Assembly: GCA_016169945.1 (NCBI GenBank)
Contig: JADLSH010000349.1
Location: 496,001-560,000, forward strand
DNA: 64,000 nt
Direction of reading: 5' to 3'
Source of the DNA: Trachythela sp. YZ-2020
Taxonomy: Eukaryota > Cnidaria > Anthozoa > Malacalcyonacea > Clavulariidae
Below the pieces are notes generated by a model that saw only the letters and a list, made by a program, of their open reading frames with translations, was not told the origin of the DNA and made no database searches. Of this stretch, positions 55,768-64,000 are shown piece after piece. The position numbers and the translations under genes were made by a program. Position 1 is the first letter of the stretch; each line of letters opens with the position of its first letter.

Positions 55768-56801
55768 ATGGCTGCAATAAATTGTTCTAAGCCACGGAGA
55801 AGTTGCCTTATAACCTACAGCCAAGCTGATGTGAACAAATTCCCCACTAGGGAATCGCTCGCCGCCGCCGTATCTGAAGTTTTCACTTCAGATCGAAGTA
55901 AATCTAAACCGCAGCACTGGGCATGTTGCTTAGAGCAGCATTCAGATGACGGCTCCACTACCATATGGCGTTAAAGCTAACCGACCCAAAGAAATGGATC
56001 GAATCTAAGCGAGCTCTGCAAAGAAAGTTCGGAATTGTGGTAAATTTCTCCGATCACGATAGATATTATACTGCGTATAAGCATATTTGAAAGTGTGACG
56101 AGAACGTTTATCACAGCCGAAACCATCCTAACCTTGACGAAATCGGATCCCCAAAAACGAATAACTGTCATCGTGTATATCGACAGAGGCGCGCAAACAG
56201 AAAAGCAGTCACGTTGTGTTGAGAGCTGTGATGGATTATGGATGAGGGGCGCCGAAGAAGTGTTAGTCAATAACAAGTTGCATGCAGTCTTGTTCGCTGC
56301 AGCCGTACGAGAAGTGCTAATGCTCGGAAGAGAGAAATACAGGAATGTAATGATAGTCGGCCCGACAAACTATGGCAAGTCATTTCCATTTAGACCCCTG
56401 AAGCTGCTATTCAACACCTTTTCCAACCCTGCCGCAGTCAAATACGCTTGGGTAGGAGCCGACAAATCAGAGATCATTTGGCTAAACGATTTTAGCTGGT
56501 CAAGGGAGTTGATCGAGTGGGAAAGCTTGCTTTTGTGGATCTACCAGCTCCAAATAATCATTTTGCGACAGATATACGTATTGACACTGACGTTCCAATA
56601 TTTGCAACGTCTAAAGACGCCATGAAATATCGAGGCACGTACCACGCCGAAGACAAGGATGAGGATGATATGAAGGCGTCGCGATGGAAATTCTTCCAAT
56701 TCACCCACAGCATCCCACAGAGGGAGCAAAAGAAAATAACTCCGTGTCCACATTGTTTTACCAAGCTTGTGCTCCTGGGAGAAATAAGTGAACGAACGTA
56801 A
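55768..56801 (+). pseudogene. Rep-like protein: HUH endonuclease + SF3 helicase, broken
   Basis: The N-terminal part has a motif-I-like LITYSQ (55807), an HUH motif HYHM (55956-55967, reached by a frame change) and a Tyr motif YYTAYK (56064-56081): the three landmarks of a rolling-circle Rep endonuclease. The helicase part has Walker A GPTNYGKS (56359-56382), Walker B IIWLNDF (56473-56493) and motif C VPIFATSK (56592-56615, in another frame), then a CPHC pair near 56745. HUH followed by SF3 is the order in CRESS-DNA and parvovirus replication proteins, which nick and unwind circular or hairpin DNA. Two frame changes in the first half, a TGA at 56088-56090 and a further frame change near 56515 break the gene. 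No intron is needed. It could be an endogenised virus gene or part of a Rep-based transposon. Confidence 0.65.
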
Positions 56802-57290
56802 ACGCATAGCCTCAAATACGAGCGAGTACACTAGAACGCGCTCTAAGACATAATAGCGGAACAAACTAGTCATTACAAGACCTTATTCTTGGTATTAAGC
56901 TTTACTAGATAGCATTACAGTAATCATTTTCTATCACAGAACAAATTCGCACATGTTACTGCACATGTTACCACATGTTACTACACATGTTACATTGTTA
57001 CTGATATAGTATATATTACTATATATTTCAACATGTTACCACATGTTACTGCTACTGTTATAAAAGTATATAATTATATATACTCCCATCTTGGAGTTGG
57101 TTATTTTTTGCCTTGTGCATAAATAATACTTTGTGAGATCTACTTCGTTCAGCTAATGGTTGCCAGCCAAGTTCGTTTAGCATATCGCTTATTCTTGTGT
57201 CGTACGATTTCCCCGTAATTACTCTAGCTGCCCTTTTTTGCATTTTCTGTAATTTATCTTGTAGGTACATGCTACAGTTATCCCAAACTG

Positions 57291-57806
57291 CAACCTCGTC
57301 CCCAGGGCCATTTGCAGAGGAGGCGCGAAATGGCCCTGGCGTCGGCTAGCCGATTCTAAACTCCTATTGGTTAATCGCTTTTTCGAAAAAGGATGATTAT
57401 GCATGCATGATTAATTATGCATGATTTCACTGGCAGATAATCCGGCAATAGTTGAAATAGAAGCGACTTTCCGAAGCCAGTTGGGAGTACAGTAATGACA
57501 TTGAAACCTCGCAGCACGTACTCAAAACATTGAACTTGCTTCGGTTTCAAACAGAAACTTGGAAAATTATTTGTAGCAAATGCCACATGTAATCGCTTAA
57601 ATATATCAGCAACTTTCAACATGACTTTTACACTTTTATAACTTTTAAATATTTAAATATTTAATACCGCTCTTTGTTTATCAAACCGGAATTTGCATAA
57701 TTAATTTGGCTTTAATTTATGACACCCCAAAATAAGGGGTGTAAATTCTAGCCAACGCCAGGGCCATTTCGCGCCTCCTCTGCAAATGGCCCTGGGGACG
57801 AGGTTG
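57291..57806. mobile_element. TIR transposon, 516 bp, 9-bp target duplication
   Basis: Inverted repeats of about 59 bp with one mismatch (CAACCTCGTCCCCAGGG ... GGCTAG), each containing an internal hairpin (CCAGGGCCATTT / AAATGGCCCTGG). Both sides are flanked by CCCAAACTG (57282-57290, 57807-57815), a duplication of LINE target sequence. A 9-bp duplication with long TIRs suggests a Mutator-like relationship; a 7-bp reading of the same bases is also possible. The interior holds the start of a RecQ-like helicase gene, so this is a deletion derivative of a larger element or a gene-capturing element. Confidence 0.85.
57371..57622 (-). CDS. RecQ-like helicase, N-terminal fragment inside the TIR element
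   Basis: From ATG at 57622: MLKVADIFKRLHVAFATNNF, then FCLKPKQVQCFEYVLRGFNV (Q-motif region of RecQ-type SF2 helicases), VITVLPTGFGKSLLFQLLPD with Walker A TGFGKS, ending after 83 codons at 57371. Only the first ~60-70 residues align to a helicase; motifs Ia to VI are missing. The start codon lies about 125 bp inside the right TIR, so the element's own promoter may lie there. The fragment would not be a working helicase. Confidence 0.7.
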   Translation of the reverse strand: MLKVADIFKRLHVAFATNNFPSFCLKPKQVQCFEYVLRGFNVITVLPTGFGKSLLFQLLPDYLPVKSCIINHACIIILFRKSD

Positions 57807-58346
57807 CCCAAACTGGACTGCAATAGTCAAAGTAAGGCAGTGCTATAGCCTTATAAACGATTTCTATAACTTGTGTCGGAACATATTTCTACATACGACG
57901 TAACATTCCGATACCCTTTGAAGCCTTATTAACTATGCTTTCAATCTGGTTTTTCCATTATAATTGTTCGTCAACGATTGTACCGAGGGTTTTAGTTACT
58001 TTACCCTATTAACACTAGTTTCCCAAAGTTTTAGTTGTTGCATGGTCGTGATGGTGGTGATATATTTTTTAAAGATAGGGAGGTGTGATGACTCTATCCC
58101 GAGAACCTACGCGCGTGTAGTAAGAAGACTAGACACCAGTGTGTCAGTCAGCGCCCAATGTGGAATTTATTCATTTTTCGTTAATTCTTTGATAGTGACA
58201 AAACTTCAATCACCAGTAAATGTTTAAGATTTTGTGTTACATAGAGAGCTCTAAAATAGATAGTCGCTGAAATGCCCGTAGAAATATTATAGCATAAGCA
58301 TACGTGTGGATTTCTGGTATAAGGTTATTAACACAGTATATTAAGG

Positions 58347-58948
58347 CAGGGACGTCGCCACTGGGGGGTGTGGGGGGGTGTTACACCCCCCAATAATTTT
58401 AAGAGGGAAAAGTTGGTCAAACTGGAAAAATTTTGGGCAGAATAATTGGTCACTTATAAACTGAAAGTGCGAAAGTATATAGTCAAAAACCAAAATACTT
58501 ATTGACCAACAGGGAGCGAATTAGCAGCGAATTGACATCCGGTTTAACAATCAACATTTTTTGTTTTGTTTTGCGCATAAATACGTAGCTGAACCAGTAA
58601 ACCTCACGTTGATTATTCTTGATCTGGTATATCCTTGCAAGATGAAGTGCTTATCAGTCAATATAAGCTAAGTCGCTTTTCTAAGCTGATTTCAAATAAT
58701 TTGTAATAACTGTGCAGTAATTTAGTTTGGAGTAAAGATGTTAAAGTCATTGAAATATTATTTTCTTAAAATGCTGTTTACAATTTTACGGGAATACTTA
58801 AATTACCTAGCACAACCCCCAACAAGCATTCAGTTTCTCGTTCACGTAAGTGACGTTGTCAAAACTTAAAGTTGGTCAAATTGTACCCCAAAACTTGGTC
58901 AAAATTTCAGGACATCCCCCCAATGTCCATGCCTTCCCGACGTCCCTG
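58347..58948. mobile_element. hAT-type MITE, 602 bp
   Basis: TIRs CAGGGACGTCG / CGACGTCCCTG are flanked by a perfect 8-bp duplication TATTAAGG (58339-58346, 58949-58956). CAGGG(A/G)CGT ends and 8-bp duplications are hallmarks of hAT elements. No transposase inside. Perfect flanks suggest a fairly recent insertion. Confidence 0.9.
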
Positions 58949-59309
58949 TATTAAGGTGATCCCTTGCTTTTTTTTCAAAAGAGGGACGATTTCCGTCTTC
59001 GATCCGAAATTTCCTACAACTATGGTGATAATGACGTTTCAAGATAGCAGTTTGTGTTTAAAACCAAATCGGCGGGATATAGGGAGAGGGGTTGGGTGGG
59101 GTGGTGGGGAGGGGGCACCAATAATTTGTCATACATATTTGTCATACACATAAGTTAAACATGTTATAATTTTTCACATCTAAAACTAAAGAAAGCATTA
59201 TATACGCCAACTATGATAACTATAAAAGGCTTTTTGTTAACGATAGTAGATAAGACCCCCCATCCAGCAGAATTTTCCCGCCATATGACGTCAGCATTTT
59301 GAGGATTTT

Positions 59310-59505
59310 TGCGTAGATACGCGTAGATACATGTAGATACATGCGGATATGCGTAGATACGCGTAGATACATGTATATACATGTTGATATGCGTAGATAC
59401 GCGTAGATACATGTAGATGCATACGGATATGCGTAGATACGCGTAGATACATGTAGATGCATGCGTAGATACGCGTATCTACGCGTAGATACATGTAGAT
59501 ATGCG
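59310..59505. repeat. Satellite with 10-bp units in a 40-bp higher-order repeat
   Basis: Units GCGTAGATAC, GCGTAGATAC, ATGTAGATAC, ATGCGGATAT repeat in that order about four times, with variants (ATGTATATAC, ATGTTGATAT, ATACGGATAT). The right end contains an inverted copy (ACGCGTATCTACGCGT). The long minus-strand frames here are translation of the repeat, not genes. Confidence 0.9.
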
Positions 59506-59509
59506 TGTT

Positions 59510-60055
59510 CAGAGTATAAACTGAGGATGTAAACATTGTTTTTGGCATTGTGTTTACAAATTTTATTACAAAATCGTCTCTCTCTCCTTTTGCGATAAAA
59601 ATGTGGACAGTTTGTGAGGCACTTATTGCTATAGCGATGTTTACTATAGATGCTTACTGATGTTTACTTTGGCATGCTGTGTTCAATGAGGCGTGCGCGC
59701 ATAAATTTAGGTTGATCTATGCACACATATTTTGTTAGTCATTGACAATACTCTTGTTGAGGTGACGAGTTTTAGAGCTTCAGTGGGATAAATACGTGTT
59801 TGAGTATTGGAATCCATAGGGCGAAAAAGGGTAACGCGAACGCGAACACTGATTTTAAAAGTAAATTATTGTTGCTCGCTTTGTTTGGCTGGATGCATAT
59901 ATTAACGCACAGATTAACGTTTGTAACAAATTTATTTCTTAAGTATAACAATTAATCACACAAATGCATATAATTCTTAAACATATTGTCTTGCTTTATT
60001 GCTCGTTAGCCATGGTTTCTCTAACAAAAGCTCCAACCGCATTAAACCGTTTGAC
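59510..60055. other. No gene recognised except 3' UTR
   Basis: AT-rich; the right part is the probable 3' UTR of the minus-strand exon at 60061. Confidence 0.4.
59995..60000 (-). terminator. Poly(A) signal AATAAA
   Basis: AATAAA on the minus strand, about 60 bases after the stop codon at 60061-60063. It supports this stop as a genuine gene end. Confidence 0.5.
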
Positions 60056-60060
60056 TGAGT

Positions 60061-60205
60061 TTAATCATCGCTTTCTGCGTCATCTTCCTCATCAAAATCG
60101 TAATCCTTTAAAAGCCTTCTTATAAGAAACTTTCTCTTATCAACAGCTGCTTCCAAAGCTTCTTCTGGATCAAAGTCATCGTTTTCGACAAGTGTTTCCT
60201 TTAGT
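60061..60205 (-). CDS. Terminal exon of an unrecognised gene, cut by the repeat
   Basis: The minus strand reads LKETLVENDDFDPEEALEAA, VDKRKFLIRRLLKDYDFDEE, DDAESDD and stop. An acidic C-terminal tail with a helix before it. The frame is coding-like and followed by AATAAA. The upstream side runs straight into the edge of the 1.86-kb repeat at 60201, so the repeat has cut this exon. No domain is named. Confidence 0.45.
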
Positions 60206-62058
60206 TTTATCGTTTTTCACCATGAAAATGAAGAATAGATGTTTGTGCAATATATACCAATCCCTAGCAATATTTCATTTAGTATGCTATACAAATGGAA
60301 GTCATGCATACATTCAAGTAATAGTATCTTTGTGATATCAATTTATATTCATTATGTAGCTTAGAAAAAGGGTTATATGATTCAACTATATATAAGCTAG
60401 AGGTCTTTGCATCACAACATTGTGTAGAGGTGTTAAATTAGGGGCAAAATATACCTACGAAGTTCAACTATGTATAGATACATGCATGTCCCTAAACTAA
60501 GATTTTCATATAGAAGTTAGAATTCAGAATTTAGAGTGGTCGATTTCTTATAACATTACTTCATGATCATATAAAAACTACGAAATATCTTAGTTTCGAT
60601 ATATCTGGTTTCCGTTCTATGGCACATGCATTTACATCAAAATTTGACAGTAACCAACACTATAGCGGGATGTAGCACTAGCACGGTATGCAAACTGTCG
60701 GGGCATTGCGTGCAGACAGTTGCATGATTGTGCACTTAAAATTTCTTGCATGCTCCATGCCTCTCCAAACGGATACATGTAGATTAAAATATAGCCAGAA
60801 AGAGGAAATTAAAGATTTATGCCAGGCTATATGTGACACAATAAGAAACATGCAACTGAAATCAACTTCTTCCTGACTTGTATGCCAGCCTCGTACACAG
60901 GCGCTTTAGAGCCAGAGGAAAAGAGAAAAAATCACGCTAAGCTAATATATATATATAGATCAGTGGCTAAGCTGGTTCAGGATGTATACAGTGTACACTA
61001 TATTTCCGTATATTTATACAGTATATTTACAACAGTTGCCACAGGCCTAATGCAAAAGTTATGTGCATGTTGTTATTTTCTTCGACTTTCTAAATAAGCA
61101 TAACTCATATATAATGTCGTTGACTTTTTGAAGTGACCTGACTAGATATTTAGCATAGACAGGATTACAACAATATTATGACCATTTGGCCTACGGGTTA
61201 GGTAAAAACAAATGGGCTTTACATGCATGCATGCATGACTGGGGCTATCAGCAGCATATTTTATGGAAACTTCGAGCATATATGAATTCCCAATGGTCGG
61301 CCCACCCCTAAATAATATTTATCAGATGACCCCCCTTCCAAACTTCTAGCTCTCCTAAAAAGTCAAAGTACATGTAACCATAAAATCTCGTTTTTGTGAG
61401 CGAAAAGCTTTGTGACCATTGGCTGACTTTTAATAATGTAAATATATTTTGAAGGAGCAGATGTTTCCGCAGGGACAGATATACAACGTACATGATTTGA
61501 ATGATTTCAAATATTTGTATTGTAGTTAGTTTGATCGAATTCATGTAACTTTATCGAGATGAAATGACCTGTATAGCCATGGGGAGAGAAGTCAAAACAT
61601 TTTCCATGAAAACTGCCCTTCGATGTCAAAATTTACCTGAAGTATGACGATTCTAGTAATCTTATAATAAATGTTAAAGCCCAACATAATGGTTTAAGGA
61701 GAGCCATGCACAAATATATACCGGTATAAAAATTTTTACAGCGACATTTCATCTTTCGATTAAAACTTTTTATATATATTTGTGTATGGCTCTTTTTAAA
61801 GCATTATGCTGGGCTGTAATATTTATAAGGTTACGTTTCCTGCCCTGAAGGGGTCTAGGGGTTCTCCCACAGAAGATTGTTATATTTTTGAGATTTTGCA
61901 AAAAAATCATGCTCGCTATGTCCCTGCATGCCACTGCCAAACAAGACTGATGCAAGAGTTAATGAGAGCGCAAGCGGGAGCTTTTCATCAACTCTCATAC
62001 AAATATATCCAGGTCAAATGAGAACAAAAGTTGCATAAGTGTTGAGGAGATGTTGCCA
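60201..62058. repeat. 1.86-kb dispersed repeat, copy 2
   Basis: Offset from copy 1 by 18765 bases, dropping to 18762 after a 3-bp indel. It ends at ...GAGATGTTGCCA, after which the two copies diverge. See copy 1 at 41436-43296. Confidence 0.9.
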
Positions 62059-62225
62059 CAAGTACCGGGAAACGAGGGAAAACTGTCATGAATACTCATC
62101 AAATTTGAACAGTTAACATGCATGAGAGTTAATTGATTAGAATTGGCTGTCCAACGCCAGCAAGAGTTGTATTGTATTTTTCAACAAGATTTTAAACATA
62201 CATATGCTGTATATATAATTAGCCA

Positions 62226-62597
62226 CTAGGTTAAAAGTAATTTAGAACCAACTTTTGGAGGAACAGGGTCTCTGTTTGCTTTGTAACATTTGCAGATATA
62301 TCTATTCCTTCTAACTACCATCCGATGGTAATAAATAGAAATCGTCGTTGAGGCATGGCGCATAGTAATTTTTTGTATTGTGAAGCCCACGCACGTTTGC
62401 TCTGCTTCCATGGTATTCAAGGATGGGTAGATTTCTTTCAGAGGCTCGGGGGAATACTTCGTAGCACATAATGGGTTCTTGTGGTTTCTGATATGAAGTT
62501 TGTCAATGATTTTTGAGATTTTCAACCACATCTGGTCAAACGGTTTGGGCAATGGCACAGGACTTCTTGCAGCAAGTAGCCTGTCAACATTGCACAT
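62226..62597 (-). pseudogene. Possible KDZ-type transposase C-terminus or related protein
   Basis: Minus strand: KPFDQMWLKISKIIDKLHIR, SLNTMEAEQTCVGFTIQKI, IYYHRMVVRRNRYICKCY, stop at 62226. The sequence NTMEAEQT... and YxHRMVVRRNRY resembles C-terminal ends of Kyakuja-Dileera-Zisupton transposase-like proteins of invertebrates, which is a pattern match from memory. It may instead be a host gene. Confidence 0.35.
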
Positions 62598-63071
62598 ATT
62601 GTTGTATGACAGAACAAAATTTTGCTACTGATCTTCTGGCAAAGCGAAGATCTTTCAAGCGAAGGTAGAGGTAATGCAATGTCAGATAAAATACTTGGCT
62701 AGGAGACTCTGAGCTTAAAATTAAGAAATACAAAAACTGAATTATAGTCAACAGACATACTGTAGTGAGAATGGACCTTAGAAATGCTCACATATATATC
62801 ACGAAATCCTTTACTTTAGTTTATCTGATATTGGGGTAGCCTATGTATTAAGATTGAAAAGATTGCTTTATCACGGCTCGTTGTGAGTCTTGTGACTCGT
62901 GAAATATATAACCTTGATAAATAGCATGATGCGTTTGCGTGATGATATTGCATGACTTTGTTAACTTTTGGAACATTTACAAACTTTACTTTATCAATTT
63001 AAACCTTTTAGGAAGTAGAGTTGCCTTGATTTTAATCTTGCCACAAAACAACACATTATATATATACTTAC

Positions 63072-63265
63072 ACAAATAAAGGATTAAACTTTTCAATTAT
63101 TCCACCACCTCGTACAAAATGATGCAAGCCTCTTGACCATTTTTGCAAGCTCGTCTTCTTTCCTCCTGTATCCTTATTGCAGGCTTCAGTCTCATGTTCA
63201 TCCGTAACCATATCCATGGGCATACTCAACAAAACGGCATTTTCCGACAACAATTCCTTTGTTCC
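63072..63265 (-). CDS. Internal exon of an unrecognised gene
   Basis: The minus strand, after acceptor GTGATAG, reads TKELLSENAVLLSMPMDMV, KKTSLQKWSRGLHHFVRGGG and IIEKFNPLF up to a strong donor GTAAGTAT at 63071. Same strand as 62226-62597 and 63308-63471, so they may form one gene. The function is unknown. Confidence 0.4.
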
Positions 63266-63307
63266 TATCACAAGTCAAAAAATATCAGAGTTACTTTTAT
63301 AGTTTAC

Positions 63308-63471
63308 CCTACAATCTTTCATTTTGTATGTAGGCGTGTTTAGAATGCAATGCAAATGATAATACACACTGTGACCTTCAGCAGTATTAGCTGGCAGTTT
63401 TCCTTTGTCCGACACTTTCTCCAGTTTCTTCCTGATTAAATCCGAGGCAACCTCTTCATCTTGGGGAATTT
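63308..63471 (-). CDS. Upstream exon of the same unrecognised gene
   Basis: After an acceptor CCCAAATAG, the minus strand reads IPQDEEVASDLIRKKLEKV, KLPANTAEGHSVYYHLHCIL and TPTYKMKDCR to a GTAAAC donor. The gap to the next exon is only 42 bases and the phases do not match, so one of the two boundaries is wrong or the gene is damaged. Confidence 0.35.
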
Positions 63472-63561
63472 CTATTTGGGAAAGTAAAATGTTATAATTG
63501 TGCATATTGGCTATTTCATTTCAATAGCGTACGGGTGATTACCATTCCGTTTGGTTTATTT

Positions 63562-64000
63562 GTAGTCTGAATACATCTCTAAATTATCGACTGTTCACGG
63601 CCTGTACTATACCATTACAAAGAGCATAAACTTTTTTTCACCATAGCCGAATTACGATGCAATCGTACGACTAGATTTTGCTCAAATGGAATCTGAATAA
63701 TAGAACTCTAAAGTCTGGTGGTATAATTATCAAGTCAAACAAAATATAACGTACACACTTGTGGTTTGAAAATTTCTCTATATTGTCGGTTTTCCTAGAT
63801 CTTATTATCTGTACTATCGTTTCTAAGAGCGTAAAATTTTGCACCATGCAGATAGTCGAATTTCGATGCAATCGAAATACTAGATTTTGTCAGCAAATTG
63901 ATTTTGAATATAGAACTCTGAAGAGTTGGTGCATAATTCTATAGTCTAGCAAGATCGGCAAGATGTAACATGCACAATTGTAGTTTGAATATATCTCTAA
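63562..64000. repeat. Degenerate tandem repeat, ~200-220 bp period
   Basis: GTAGT(C/T)TGAATA(C/T)ATCTCTA recurs at about 63562, 63761 (diverged) and 63980; between them each unit has ACTAGATTTTG and AGAACTCT(A/G)AAG in the same order. It runs off the right edge of the window. Confidence 0.65.

Larger units (their letters stand above)
57058..58010 (-). pseudogene. LINE RT C-terminal fragment, split by a TIR element
   Basis: The minus strand gives TKTLGTIVDEQL-type text near 58000, then VIEIVYKAIALPYFDYCSPV at 57815-57870, and after the insertion (57291-57806) CSMYLQDKLQKMQKRAARV, LNELGWQPLAERSRSHKV, ending at 57058. The two halves join exactly at the 9-bp duplication. Confidence 0.8.

Noticed and set aside
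56541..56873. Minus-strand frames of up to 110 codons across the Rep gene
   Set aside because: They are shadows of the SF3 helicase coding strand, where motifs are present.
59164..59548. Three overlapping minus-strand frames rich in Tyr, Ile, Val, Ser and Thr
   Set aside because: All are translations of the 10-bp satellite, whose frames stay open by repetition.
1..64000. CRISPR arrays, rRNA, tRNA or bacterial operons
   Set aside because: No regularly spaced direct repeats with unique spacers, no rRNA core sequences and no ribosome-binding sites or gene clusters were seen.

Overview
This window is animal nuclear DNA, probably from a cnidarian or another aquatic invertebrate. It is AT-rich, has spliceosomal introns and AATAAA signals, and shows no operons or ribosome-binding sites. 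The organism is inferred from the mix of elements: Penelope-like elements with GIY-YIG domains and hammerhead ribozymes, split-repeat tyrosine-recombinase retrotransposons, BEL/Pao, CR1-type LINEs, piggyBac, Harbinger, P-like, hAT and pogo/Tigger elements. I found no complete single-copy host gene, rRNA, tRNA or CRISPR array. The window reads as a transposon graveyard with one transposon that still looks intact.

Layout. 1-8 kb: a long palindrome, two Penelope-like 3' ends in opposite orientations (one with a ribozyme), a LINE fragment and a decayed piggyBac gene. 8.5-12 kb: a tyrosine-recombinase retrotransposon (RT, RNase H, recombinase, split repeats). 12-15.4 kb: Harbinger and P-like transposase fragments and an exon next to a TIR-like sequence. 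16-22 kb: a MITE, a Myb/SANT protein remnant and a 2.4-kb TTAA-flanked element. 22.7-26 kb: a LINE with a second LINE inserted in it. 26-27.3 kb: a Penelope-like RT with an upstream ribozyme. 27.6-30.9 kb: a piggyBac element with matching ends and an uninterrupted two-exon transposase. 31-36 kb: LINE remnants, one split by a gag + recombinase split-repeat element. 36-40 kb: a P-loop NTPase fragment, BEL/Pao RNase H and integrase, an LTR and a third ribozyme. 41.4-43.3 kb and 60.2-62.06 kb: a 1.86-kb block duplicated almost perfectly. 43.3-44.6 kb: a MITE and another Penelope copy. 46-54 kb: foldback structures and little coding. 55-59 kb: a Tigger-like MITE, a broken HUH endonuclease + SF3 helicase Rep gene, a TIR element carrying the start of a RecQ-like helicase inserted in a LINE with a 9-bp target duplication, and a hAT MITE. 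59.3-64 kb: a 10/40-bp satellite, exons of unnamed genes and a ~200-bp tandem repeat.

The genes do not form a pathway; they are independent replicators nested in one another. The most notable items are the conserved hammerhead ribozymes (one overlapping the protein frame), the HUH-SF3 Rep remnant, the helicase-bearing TIR element, and the gag-recombinase element without reverse transcriptase.
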